A DNA stretch of 64,000 nucleotides, from assembly GCA_028532985.1 (NCBI GenBank), contig JANCIK010000011.1, positions 1,488,001-1,552,000 of the forward strand. The letters run 5' to 3'. The position numbers were made by a program, and so were the translations under genes. Positions 24,567 to 41,000 of this stretch are shown piece by piece. The notes under the pieces were generated by a model. It had not been told where the DNA came from. It saw nothing but the letters and a program-made list of their open reading frames with translations, and searched no databases. Position 1 is the first letter of the stretch. Every line of letters begins with the position of its first letter. This DNA is from Stropharia rugosoannulata (taxonomy: Eukaryota > Basidiomycota > Agaricomycetes > Agaricales > Strophariaceae).

Positions 24567-25925
24567 CTACATAAATGGCGGGAGCTGCACGCAGCCTTGG
24601 GGCTTGACAGCAGCTTCATAAAGGAAGTTGAGATTCTGATTCAAAGCCTCCAAAAGAACACCAGTGGCATTTGGATACAGTCCCCGAACATTATTGTTGA
24701 CGTAGTCGGTATACAACTTGCAGATATCAGTGAGGCCGGCAGAATTGGGATCTGGGGTGTAGCTGTTTACTGTCCCGTTGTTTCCGCCTGGCTGAAGAGG
24801 ATGCTTGTTGAACATGAAGGTTATACCGTCTCCGAGTTGATCCACTCCCCATGATTTATTTGACCTGAAGAAACCGGCTGGCATGCGTCCATCTTGGTAG
24901 AATCCCCTGGCAACTGTGAGGTCCAGAGAAGTTGCGTTCGTGCGCCCGTCGACGAAGAATGCGAGGGGAAACACTAGCTCAGCGTACGAGATGAAGAAGC
25001 GCGGGGATACATATCTGAACTGGGGATTTGTGGCTATAGAGTCCTGAGTGCGCTGGAACCGGAATTCAGCACCAACAGAAAGGTTGTACATCCCACCCCC
25101 GAACTTGTTGCTGAAGGCAGTGAACTGGATTAACGGAAACCGTTCAACCTGGGCGCTCAGTATGACAATAAAATAACACTCACTTCATCGAACAAAGATT
25201 CATTAAAACTGTGATTGTCTCCAAAAAATGCATCCGCTGTGTGTAGGCGTCTATTATAAGTTACTGCCATATTCTATGGATGCTTGAATAATACTGACCG
25301 CGAGTGGTACTAGCGTCGCCTTCAAACACAGCATGTGTATCAAGGCCACCTACAATAGCTGGAGCTGGAGGGTCGGGACCTGTCATTGACGTTTTACCAC
25401 CAATACTGAGGAGATTAGTGACAAGGTTTCCATCTACAAGATGGGAGGCATATGTGATGAAAGAGGCAAGGTCGTTTCCCATGTTAAAGCCTATTCTCTT
25501 TTAGTTTTATGCCATCGTAATACATGAGATTATGAAACACACCTTCTTGAACAGCGTTGATTATCTGGGTTGGCGTTGCAATGCCATTTCGAGGAAGATA
25601 CTAAACGACATATTGTTAATCGGCGGTTGTTTTGGGGCAATGTTAAACTTACTCCGTGGTTGGCTAATGTGTTTAAGCCGGGACAAGGACCTCGCATGTC
25701 ATTAGGTCCTGGTGGTATGAAAGGGTGAGTAGGATCGTTCACAAGCTTTGTAGATGTGTTATTCAACGGTCCTGGTGGAGGGGGGAGTGTACGTCTGGTA
25801 AGCTGTGGAATAATGTCATCCAGCTCCCTAGCAGATAATCCAGCCAAACTTTTGTAGGCTGGGAAGCAACGAGCAACATTGAGTGAGAGAATAAGGGAGA
25901 AGACTGCACCAAGTATGCGCGTCAT
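24567..25925 (-). CDS. Unspecific (aromatic) peroxygenase, heme-thiolate, copy 2
   Basis: Five exons (25925-25653, 25600-25543, 25490-25299, 25236-25184, 25124-24567) have exactly the same lengths as copy 1 (273, 58, 192, 53, 558 nt) and give 377 residues. There is a signal peptide (MTRILGAVFSLILSLNVARC). The heme ligand motif PCPGLNTLANHG, the EGDAS metal site and the catalytic Arg/Glu pair (RFFISYAE) are kept. It differs from its neighbours at TTRADAFFG, where a Gly becomes Ala. It also has Ile in RFFISYAE where the other copies have Thr. Both changes are close to the active site and may shift substrate range. It is predicted to be secreted and active; no stops or frame breaks were found. 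Confidence 0.96.
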
Positions 25926-26971
25926 CTAGTAGTTCAAGTAAACTTTGAGGAAGCTCAGGTAGGTACTCTCGTATCTCGTTAGGTCGAGCCTTATATACAA
26001 ATATATAGATACCACGTTCCGATTCCATAGCTGGAAAATCGTACACCAAGGCACACAACCAGTCAACTTGAAGTACTAATCCTTACTTCAAGCATGCATT
26101 GATAAGTTATGCTTATCCAAAAATAGATTTCTCATATGATTGAGTACACCTAGTAGCTTATACACACCGCCTGAGCAGCCACATAGCCGGAGCGAAATGA
26201 AACGCGCCTTTACAAAATGATCGCCCGAGGTTACCAAACTTTACTACGCGGCGTCGTCCTGTTGTACTAGTCTTGGTAAACCTTTTTCTCTTTATCCTCA
26301 GAATCGAAAACCAAAATTAACATGTTTTGTCTTGAAAATACTCAGGCAAGATGTTTAACTGTGAATATCCAAATAGAAACTCCTACTGTAAATGTATAGT
26401 TAGCTGTTAATATAGAACTTAGTACTAATTAGACAAAACTGAAGCGAGGGTACAAATTTAACTCTTAAAGAAATGCTCCCCGAGTTTTGACTCCTATCAT
26501 TTGACATATGTACACTTTTTATGCGATTTGTATGGTGGGATATGCAAAATATCTGAAAGAACACTCCGCGTAGTTCTTATAATTTAAAAGTTTACATATG
26601 CTTCACAATGCTCACTGGTACTCGGTCGAGCAAAATGAATTTCTAACACCGGCACAGCGTCGAATTTGATTAATTATTAGGATTAGGATACTTGTAAATG
26701 TCTCCCTATTAACGTCTCCGCGCAGTAGTAAACATGTCTTGTGTGGTGTCTGAAGAAAAGTAAGAATGTAGGAGGCATTCGGCAATGGCCATAATGTCTT
26801 CGGCAGATCGGCAAACCCCGGGATGTTCTCACGCAATGACGAAGCATCAACTGTTCTATATTTAGTATTAAAAGTACCTGAAACTGAACCTCGGATCGAC
26901 AACCATGACTGGGCAGATCATGGAAACATACAATTTACATACTATCTCTGAATATATTTGATTTGTCGGGA
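25926..26971. other. Intergenic spacer between peroxygenase copies 2 and 3
   Basis: This 1046-bp AT-rich spacer contains the copy 2 promoter at its left end. The 96-codon frame at 26612-26902 (-) shows no signal peptide or domain. It is regarded as chance. Confidence 0.5.
25991..25997 (-). promoter_or_regulatory. TATA box of peroxygenase copy 2
   Basis: On the minus strand the site is TATATAAGG, about 66-72 bp before the ATG at 25925. A second TATATA motif lies a few bases further upstream. Confidence 0.4.
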
Positions 26972-28333
26972 TTAGGTAAATGCAGGCACCTGTGTGCATC
27001 CTTGGTCTGTTGCGTTCAAAGGGCTGAATAAAAAGTCAAGGTTCTGGTTCAAAGCATCGAGCAATGCACCCGTTGCATTGGGATATAAACCACGAACGAT
27101 GATATTCACATAGTCGGTGTAGGCTTTGCAGAAGTCGGAAATATTTGCTGAGTTTGGATCCACAGTGTAACTATTAATTGTGCCGTTGTTACCCCCGGGC
27201 TGGATAGGATGCTTTTCGAAAAGAACTCCGATTCCACCACCAATTTTGTCAAGACTCCAAGAAATGTTGGAGCGGAAGAAGTCCTCGGGCATGCGGCCGT
27301 CCTGGAAAAAGCCACGCGCTGTGGTTAGGTCCAGGGTAAGCGTGTCTGTGATACGGCCGTCGACGAAAAAGGTGAGAGGGAATACAGACTCCGCATAAGC
27401 TGTGAAGTATCGCGGGGATATAAAACTGAATTGGGGATTAGTAGCGATCGAGTCCTGTATGCGCTGGAAGCGAAGCTCTGCAGCCACGGATAAATTGTAT
27501 GAACCGCCCCCAAACTTGTTGCTGAAATTAACAAACTAAATGTTAAACCTTGTAAGACTTTATGGTTCCGCAGGATTGGAAATATATACAAACCTCGTCA
27601 AACAGAGTCTCATTGAAACTGTGATTATCTCCGAAGAATGCATCTCCTGCAAATCAACAGGTGTCAGATATATGAAGGGTGTGTTAGAGAATTAAATACC
27701 TCGCGTAGTGCTGGCATCGCCTTCAAAGACTGCATGAGTATCGAGCCCACCAACAATAGCAGGTGACGGGGGGTTTGGGCCTGTCTCTGGTGTTTTACCA
27801 CCAATGCTAAGTAAGTCTGTGAGGAGGTTCCCGTCTACTAGGTGAACCGCGTATACGAGGAACACCGCGAGATCATTCCCCATGTTGAAACCTAACTGAC
27901 GTAAGTAACATTCCTGTGGCAAAAATCAAATGATAAATATCATACCTTCCTGGACCGCAGTTACTATCTGCGAGGGGGTAGCAATTCCGTTTCGGGGAAT
28001 GTACTGATTGGATTCATGATTAGTGTGATTGTATACTAAGGAAAAGAGTTCATGACTAACACCATGGTTTGCCAAAGTGTTGAGTCCGGGACAAGGACCT
28101 CTCATGTCCGTTTCCGTTGGAGCAATCCACGGATGAGCAGGGTCATTGACTAGTTTCGCAGTTGCATCAGTCAATGGTCCCGGAGGGGATGGAATCGAGC
28201 GTATTTGTAACTGAGGAATGATGTCATCGAGCTCTCGTGCAGAGAGCCCAGCAAGCGACCTGTAGCTGGGGAAGCCAGCCACAAATCTAGTAGCTGTAGC
28301 CGCGAGCAACAAGCTGAAGATCAAGCGAGCCAT
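26972..28333 (-). CDS. Unspecific (aromatic) peroxygenase, heme-thiolate, copy 3
   Basis: Exons 28333-28061, 28003-27946, 27891-27700, 27646-27594 and 27535-26972 repeat the layout of the other copies. Only the last exon is 6 nt longer (564 nt), from a two-residue insertion near FSPLNATDQGC. The product has 379 residues. There is a signal peptide (MARLIFSLLLAATATRFVAG). The heme-ligand motif PCPGLNTLANHG, the metal site EGDASTTRGD, and the Arg/Glu pair in RYFTAYAE are present. Many Asn-X-Ser/Thr sites suggest heavy glycosylation. In all three copies the residue equivalent to a heme-pocket Phe of the Agrocybe enzyme (GFNFDN) is Met (GFNMGN); this alignment is from memory. A TATAAAAAGG box is about 35 bp upstream. 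Confidence 0.96.
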
Positions 28334-28364
28334 TTTCTCTGACCAGATATCGCAATACTCTTCC

Positions 28365-28372
28365 TTTTTATA
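28365..28372 (-). promoter_or_regulatory. TATA box of peroxygenase copy 3
   Basis: The minus strand reads TATAAAAAGG, 32-39 bp before the ATG at 28333. Confidence 0.5.
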
Positions 28373-29853
28373 CCTGAGAGACCAGCACTACCAGCTGCCG
28401 AAAATATCAAGTCCAAGGACTGCGCCGACATAACCTTCAAAGGTACGAACGTGCGATTACATCTTTGACATAGACACTGAGCGCTGCATTACATTATGAC
28501 CAGTCTGACATTCACCGTCAGGTGGTATATGGCCATCCATCCAACGCCTTAACTTCTGTCGATCCCTGCGCTATTTTGAACTCATCTTGTACTATACGTC
28601 CTCTAAATCCTTAATGATCTAAATTTAGACACGGATATGTATCTCAGTGAGACGGCTCCGCAGTTGGCTATACCTACGCTGGTCGTTGCCTCTATGTATT
28701 GGCCTTGAAGACTGAAGTGTCATTAGCCCAACCTAAGTGAATAGATAGTCATACACCTGTTATCCTTCTGTAACATAACGTTCTGCGGAAACTCGAAGCT
28801 TGAGCAGATGCCTGCCTATGTACATCTCCCAGGCAGTGTGTTTATTTCAGGGCTGTCAAGGGACACTGCAGTTCTGCATAGCTCATAAATAATAGCATCA
28901 TCCCACTGGGAAAAAATACCTTCGGACTAATGGTGACCATGAACCCCCGGGCCGAGATACATACAAAAGGTCTAAATATAAACCTTGTCTACTAGTTCTT
29001 TATAAATGATACATACATACTTCTTTCAGTGGCACCGGATTGAAAGTTCAGTGATAGAAGCTAACTAGGCAAGATAAACGTGTATTTCCGGCTGACGATC
29101 ATTATCAAATCGGTTTGAACTGCCGACAGATACGTATCATATATAAGATAGCTGCGCAGCTCATGATTGATAGCTGTATAGCTCTGTATAGCCTTAATGT
29201 CAGATCCTTCTATGGGTCTGTAAAAGTATAATAGACACAATGGAAAATGAGTAGCAAGGCGACGTAAAGCACGAGTACTAGCTCGGCCCTGCTTCCTGCG
29301 GTCTAAGACACTCCGATAACCCTACATTAACCATGTTCACTGTGTCCCGAATCTACGTACCGGAACGATTACTATTACTACAGCCCTCCATGGGGCCAGA
29401 GAGCAGCCATCAATCCTTTGAGTCTATTAGGAGGCAAAGTTTTACGTATTGTGCCAATATTCAAGTGTAGTAACAAAGGAGTGGCATGAAGTAATCTACT
29501 ATTAACACACACGATAATACATGATTCTGATAACATTATATACACTGAACATGGTCTGGACGAATAAAGTAGACCAAAACTCATAGCAGACTCCGAAGTA
29601 CGCGCTGTCGTGCAAAAGAATTTGTTGTTGCAGGTTGTTGCGTTGCCCGCGCACGCATAGTCAGATCTTGCGCCGAGAAGCCGACGGCGAAATCCGAACC
29701 GTAGCGGCTTTTGACGAGACTAGGACGCGCCGTCTTTGTCAACTTGACATATTGTCTCTCTGGATTCTGGAAGCTGTCTCATGCTTTTATCGTCATGTGG
29801 CATGGGCCGTACGGCCTACCTGGATATCGACGAAGGAAGCATATCAAAAGCCA
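28373..29853. other. Intergenic, about 1.5 kb
   Basis: Between the peroxygenase array and the second eight-cysteine gene. Short frames (for example 29378-29584, -) show no features. The open frame before 29896 continues upstream of the chosen start, but that part (rich in Arg) does not resemble a signal peptide and is taken as untranslated. Confidence 0.45.
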
Positions 29854-29860
29854 TATAAAA
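29854..29860 (+). promoter_or_regulatory. TATA box of the eight-cysteine protein gene (copy 2)
   Basis: TATAAAA lies 36-42 bp before the ATG at 29896. It sits in the same context (TATAAAAGG) as the paralogue at about 2.4 kb. Confidence 0.5.
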
Positions 29861-29895
29861 GGGCAGGCCTCGGTGACGCTGTCTTTTTGATAGTC

Positions 29896-30273
29896 ATGTT
29901 AACAGCTCGATTCGTCCTGTTTGGACTGCTACTACCGCTATGTGTTGCAGACATCATTGCGTTTTCTGACACCGCATGCTCCGAAACTCCCGGGGCAAAC
30001 GTTGCATGCGACGGATCGTGTCATTCGTTTGCAAATAGACATTCATTCGAAGTGAGCCTGTCTTAATGCAGTTTGTACTTGAACGAAGCCTAAAGGCGAC
30101 GGTATTAGGTAACGGCGTCCGGCACACACTGCGTAACTGCCTTCCAGAACGCCAACTGCGACACACTTGTGGGCGTATTTCAGAACCAAGGCAATGCATC
30201 TTGTGTTCATGTCAACACGGGAACGAGCGTGCAGTCATTTCGATGCACGGGCACCAACGTCTGTCAGGCCTAA
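29896..30273 (+). CDS. Small secreted eight-cysteine protein (copy 2)
   Basis: Two exons (29896-30051 and 30109-30273) with a 57-nt phase-0 intron encode 106 residues. The signal peptide is MLTARFVLFGLLLPLCVA, followed by DIIAFSDTACSE. The mature protein has eight cysteines spaced like those of the copy at 1973-2371. Shared blocks are VACDGSCHSFANRHS and GTHCVTAF, and the last Cys is close to the C-terminus (NVCQA). The intron falls at the same codon in both genes, directly after the HS-x-x segment. The start was chosen because only this ATG gives a signal peptide just downstream of a TATA box. Function unknown. An inverted-repeat transposable element begins 129 bp downstream. Confidence 0.8.
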
Positions 30274-30401
30274 AATGCCGGGGTGCGCTGGTGGGCGCTG
30301 TTTGGTTGTATCGTAGAGGCAACACCGAGTTTTAATTTGCAGAGGTTTCATAGGGTTTCATCCAGTGTAGAGGCTTGTAGAGGGCGTTAAGGACTGCTGT
30401 C

Positions 30402-30473
30402 TATGGTGAGTTATTTGCACCATATTCTCACGCGCCCCCCCCCGGACTGATCTGAGTGCCCGCCCCCCAACTC
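30402..30473 (+). repeat. Left terminal inverted repeat of the MITE
   Basis: This 72-bp repeat is complementary to 31106-31175. It contains a run of nine cytosines followed by a CCCGCCCCCC stretch. Read on the minus strand these give G-runs. Confidence 0.9.
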
Positions 30474-31105
30474 GGCAAGCCAGACTACTTTCCATCGTGC
30501 TGTACTTTGCAAGGATCACTTAAGTACACAAGCATACCCATATTTCTAACCCCCTCCGTGAAATTCTCAATGAAATTATATGTATTCGCTCAATATTCAC
30601 TCCATTTTCACCGCCATCATTCCGAGGCTGATGAATTCCCACGCCTGATTTCCCCCCCGACATTCAAGTTTGCCCGCCCCGACTCAGAGCAACAAATTTG
30701 AATATGTGGTTTCAATGTCATATAAGTGTATATAGATAAGGGATAACCTAGTTATGTGTATTTTACTTGAAACAAATCAATGATAATAAGCAGAATGACC
30801 AGGACAATTTCCTGATGCTGCAACAACAAGCAAGTTTATAGAGAATTTACAGAGAATATAGCGCCTTCCTCACTTGATTCCAACAGTATATGTATTATAT
30901 GTCTTATTTATGTATAATACACTTAAAAGTACTCCAGAATCGAAGCAGAAACTGGATTATACGTTGTGACTGCCTTACATCAATAATTTGAAATTAGACA
31001 GTAAAAAAATGCTACAAAATACATTTAGAGTCGATATTATCCAACACTTACACAATAGGAACCATCTGAAGCAATTATCTGCCAACCCATGAGTTAAGGC
31101 CCTCT

Positions 31106-31175
31106 GAGTTGGGGGGCGGGCACTCAGATCAGTCCGGGGGGGCGCGTGAGAATATGGTGCAAATAACTCACCATA
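31106..31175 (-). repeat. Right terminal inverted repeat of the MITE
   Basis: This 70-bp repeat is complementary to 30402-30473, with a seven-G run in place of nine. Its outer end CTCACCATA abuts the GCTGTC direct repeat. Confidence 0.9.
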
Positions 31176-31473
31176 GCTGTCGGATGAGTTTCCGTCTCCC
31201 ATATATACGATAATCAATAGAGTACAGTGTGATTGGTCCGGATAGCTCCGCCCCATCAGGACAGTCAGTAATGCGGAGTCATTTTGCCGGCCAGCTGCGT
31301 AAGTGTTCGAGGAATGACACTACATACCGCGTGTACCTATTCTATTCTTAACTTCCTTATATCTCCCCAAAGCAATGAAATCATACGCTAATCCCATCCC
31401 TCACCTCCACACTACCCTCGGGGGACTATTTGCGGCCCAAGACGACCAGGTCAAGCGCAAAGTCTCTTAGCAC

Positions 31474-37599
<6,126 letters not shown>

Positions 37600-38103
37600 T
37601 GAAGATATCAAGCTTCAAGCTTCAAGACCTACCTTTCAGGCCTAATGCATAATAGCTGAACGCCCTGCCATTTCCCGTTTTATAGATTAATCATCGTTGG
37701 TTTCCCGTAGAAGTACTCGTATTGCATTCCGCTTTCAATTTGTCCTCTCGGATTAATGATTACGTTCGATGTTTGTATTGACCTTTGAGCATAAAATCTT
37801 CGTTGAGTAGACCGGTAGCCGTTGCCCTGGAATACTCGGAAGCCCTCGTAGCAATAATTTCGTTGCTATTTACCCCGTTTTTGAATCCGAAAGCGACCCC
37901 TTGTAACGTATCGGACTAGAGTTTTCCTATCAAGTCTGCATTAAGTCATTTGTTGTTTGTATAGGTACCTGACTGCCATCAAAAATGACGACGTACGTGT
38001 CGAAGCGGCATCCGCTTGCTTACCTCTTTCGACCATGAGCCTGACATCTCGCCGTTCATAAGTGCATGCTCAAAAACAGCTTTCACTACTGAAGTGAATC
38101 CCT
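37600..38103. other. Intergenic, about 0.5 kb
   Basis: This holds the 3' end of the ABC transporter gene and the promoter of the next gene. A short CAAGCTT-type direct repeat lies at about 37606-37625. No gene is seen. Confidence 0.45.
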
Positions 38104-39054
38104 ATGCTCTCTAGAACTTGCCGGCGGCAACTATCGCGTAGATGTCTTGCTGTCAAGCAACTGCGGACGCTCAGCAGATCTGTCAAGGTTTCGCAGGACC
38201 AGGACACAGGAGCGGTACCGGAATACTTCGAAGGGAGTCTCGAACCCAATGCGCCAAATCATAAGTGCTACATTCTACTACATACTCCACAGCCGCCGAC
38301 AGTGTTTCCGCCGGTCCATAAGACACCCTTATCACAAGAGCTGCAACTGCGCGCGAAGCAATGGGGCGGGATAGTCAACTTTTCATGGCTTTCGGACACA
38401 CGAGGCTCCAGTACGCTTGAGCAATCGGCGACTGTGTTCTCAGCATCCTCTGGGCGGCTGGAAATCTCCCATCTATCATTGAAGAACGTGGACGAAGTCG
38501 AGAAGACAATTCTGGACCATTTGCGCTGCCCTTGCAGTGCCGCGACGGCTGAAGAAGTTCATATATATGTCTGTACACATGGACAGCGCGATTGTCGCTG
38601 TGGTGACCGGGGTTTAAAGGTATATGAGGCCCTTGCACAAGCTGTTGCTGACGCGAAAGAGAAAGACGCAGGTGGACTTGCTTCACGTATAAGAATTGGG
38701 CAGGTCGGTCATGTTGGTGGACACAAGTGAGTCCGGTAAATTATGCACTCTGTTGTTCCTTCTGATGATTTTTGGATATTTAGGTTTGCCGCAAACCTCC
38801 TTTATTTCCCTCAAGGCGAATGGTACATCTTTATGATCACTTTTTTGTGGATGTGCTAACGGGAAATTTGTAGGCTGGGATTGGTAAAACCCGAGGACGC
38901 ACCTGCAATCATTCAAAGAGCTTGTCGAGACTTGTCGAACGGCGCTAGGCCCTTGAATAGCTCAGACATTCCTTCATTTCCTGGTCATTGGAGAGGCAGG
39001 ACGGGCTTGACGAAGGAAGAACAAATTCAATTGCATACAGCTCAGCAAGTCTAA
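38104..39054 (+). CDS. Sucrase/ferredoxin-like (thioredoxin-fold) protein, Aim32-related
   Basis: The family (Pfam Suc_Fer-like) includes yeast Aim32, a mitochondrial thioredoxin-like [2Fe-2S] ferredoxin. Exons 38104-38726, 38784-38822 and 38874-39054 encode 280 residues. The N-terminus MLSRTCRRQLSRRCLAVKQL is basic and fits a mitochondrial presequence. The conserved cysteine block CTHGQRDCRCGDRG is near residue 155. It is followed by VGHVGGHKFAANLLYFPQGE, which supplies the two His residues often seen as cluster ligands. Spacing and order match the family. It lies just upstream of an intronless PhzF-like gene on the same strand, but no functional link is evident. Cluster binding is inferred. 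Confidence 0.85.
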
Positions 39055-39224
39055 CCATACGCCGTTGGTGAAACATTTAGCGGTGGCGTTCACAGGACGC
39101 TGTAGAGCCATGAAAAATTCCCTTGAGCTTTACAATCGAGGACCAACGTGGGAATATGAACATATCATGTTTATCAAACATACTTTCGAGCGCGAGCGCT
39201 CATCGATGATCTCCATCGCCAACA

Positions 39225-40130
39225 ATGTCCCGTAGATTATCATTTACAACGCTAGATGTCTTTACCTCTCATCCATACTCGGGCAACCCGCTTGCTATCG
39301 TCCACATACCGAAGGAACTCGAGTCATCCATAACGCAGAACCAGAAGCAAGTTATTGCGCGAGAATTCAACTTATCCGAAACCGTCTTCCTGCACGAGGG
39401 AACGAACAATGACCCGGTCAGGACTGACATCTTCATGACAACGGCAGAGCTGCCATTCGCTGGCCACCCAACAGTAGGCAGTGGCTGGTACCTTCTTACA
39501 TCATCGGACACAACACAAAGCAATGTTACGCTCAAGACCAAGGCAGGCGACATACCGGTCTCTTGGGCCGGGGAAGCTGGGGGAAATGTCCGTCTACGTG
39601 TGCCGACAGATTTCAAGATACATCCCTCGTACGCGGACCCGCGTGTCAAGGTGCTACAGACGCGCCTGACATCGGCAGACTACGTGAACGGCTCAGAAGG
39701 CAAAGAGGCACTCGCATCTATCGTCAAAGGCATGACGTTCCTCCTCGTGGAGCTATCTTCGGAGGACGCACTTGCACGTCTCCTGCCAGTTGCGGAAGGT
39801 GTCACCCCACCTGATCTTGGTGCATGGGCCGGGTTCTGCGGTATGTACGCCTTCTACGTGCGGGCAGACGGTGTGGTGCGCACTCGCATGTTTGAAGCAA
39901 CGCTAGAGGACCCCGCGACAGGTTCTGCTGCATCAACGCTATCTGGATGGCTGGCAAAGAAACGGGGACCAGGAAGTCACAAAATCAGTATTCTCCAGGG
40001 CGTTGAAATGGGAAGGCGGAGCGAAATTGACGTGGTCGTCGATGTAGACGAAGAGGGCGAGATACTATCGATCATGTTAAGCGGGTGCGCCGTGAAGATA
40101 ATGGAAGGCACTGTGGCTATACCGGAGTGA
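39225..40130 (+). CDS. PhzF-family isomerase/epimerase-like protein
   Basis: PhzF-fold proteins act as isomerases; the best known acts in phenazine synthesis, but most fungal members have unknown substrates. One uninterrupted exon encodes 301 residues, the usual length. The N-terminus LDVFTSHPYSGNPLAIVH is a family signature. The catalytic Glu is in REFNLSETVFL. AELPFAGHPTVGSGW and DPATGSAASTLSGWL are the other core motifs. The gene is intronless, unlike nearly every neighbour. That could mean a retro-copy, horizontal origin or simple intron loss. The sequence cannot decide between these. It is probably cytosolic. Confidence 0.93.
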   Translation: MSRRLSFTTLDVFTSHPYSGNPLAIVHIPKELESSITQNQKQVIAREFNLSETVFLHEGTNNDPVRTDIFMTTAELPFAGHPTVGSGWYLLTSSDTTQSNVTLKTKAGDIPVSWAGEAGGNVRLRVPTDFKIHPSYADPRVKVLQTRLTSADYVNGSEGKEALASIVKGMTFLLVELSSEDALARLLPVAEGVTPPDLGAWAGFCGMYAFYVRADGVVRTRMFEATLEDPATGSAASTLSGWLAKKRGPGSHKISILQGVEMGRRSEIDVVVDVDEEGEILSIMLSGCAVKIMEGTVAIPE

Positions 40131-41000
40131 GGATCGCCTTGTCTCGTTTATTTGTCTGCACTGCAAAAGGGTTGACTTGCTAATACTATTTAGTTGACGC
40201 ATGCTTGGCGTTCAGATTGAGGGGACTTTGGGGACCCAATATGCTGCGGCATCATGATGGAAGGTACTAGGACAGCCTTTGAATGGGTAGCAGATAAGTT
40301 CCGGAACTTTGTGTCACATTCCGCGAGCTCTCAAAATACGCAAACGTATCGAGCGACATGCGCTACTACGATTCCAGAGTCCAGACGCGCAGAGGTATCT
40401 TTTTCAATGTCGTGATTATATCAAGGTAGCTCTTACATCATTAGCTTGAGTGATAATTTGGTATGTCGCCTCTAAACAATTTAAGCGCCTGCAGCGAATC
40501 GCCAAAACTGAACTTGTGCAGGAAATTATATAGGGTTGGCCCTATGCCGGAAAAGCCTTCACAGCACGATCTGCATCATGGACCGTACTACGGGCGAACT
40601 TACAGATGTCAATGTATAGCCTCCAGACTCTGTATATTACTTCCATCATCAGTGATTTACCGGTAATGAACTCCAGAAAGTGACAGTGTGAGTAGCTGAA
40701 GCTGAAAATAAACCACGCCCTCTTGACACGCTCCGAATTTTGAATGACCTGTCTACAGCCCCATGACCATGGTTCAATTTTATTCAACCTGGCTTTCTCA
40801 TGTGCCTGTGGTGCACAGCAAATCCCTTGCTTTTCCACAAGGACGTACTGTATTAATCATACGCACCATGAATCGGATCAGTGAAAGGGCGTTGTATCTT
40901 GTCAAGTAAGACGCAGATAAGGGTGTGGTGCTGCTTGACATATAAGACATCGTGGACCAGGATGCCAGCACTGACTCAGTCAACTCCTTGACAGCCCACC
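40131..41000. other. Intergenic, about 0.9 kb
   Basis: No coding relic is recognised. A TATAAG motif near 40940 lies about 60 bp before the ATG of the gene at 41001 and is its likely core promoter. Confidence 0.4.

Larger units (their letters stand above)
30402..31175. mobile_element. MITE-like element with 70-bp terminal inverted repeats
   Basis: The two ends are inverted copies: 30402-30473 and 31106-31175 match almost perfectly, starting TATGGTGAGTTATTTGCACC at each end. They differ mainly by two cytosines in a C-run. The outermost bases are flanked on both sides by GCTGTC (30396-30401 and 31176-31181), a plausible 6-bp target-site duplication. A TA duplication within the ends is the alternative reading. 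The 774-bp element has no credible transposase frame, so it is probably a non-autonomous DNA transposon. The near-identity of the ends suggests recent insertion. Confidence 0.85.

Noticed and set aside
26612..26902. 96-codon frame between peroxygenase copies 2 and 3
   Set aside because: No signal peptide or domain; the AT-rich spacer yields random frames.
22133..28333. Peroxygenase array as part of a secondary-metabolite cluster
   Set aside because: No polyketide synthase, peptide synthetase, terpene cyclase or pathway regulator lies nearby. The flanking polyprenyl synthase is the mitochondrial CoQ enzyme.
30402..31175. Short frames inside the MITE (81 and 93 codons) as a transposase
   Set aside because: They overlap the inverted repeats, lack any DDE/D or zinc-finger signature and are far too short.
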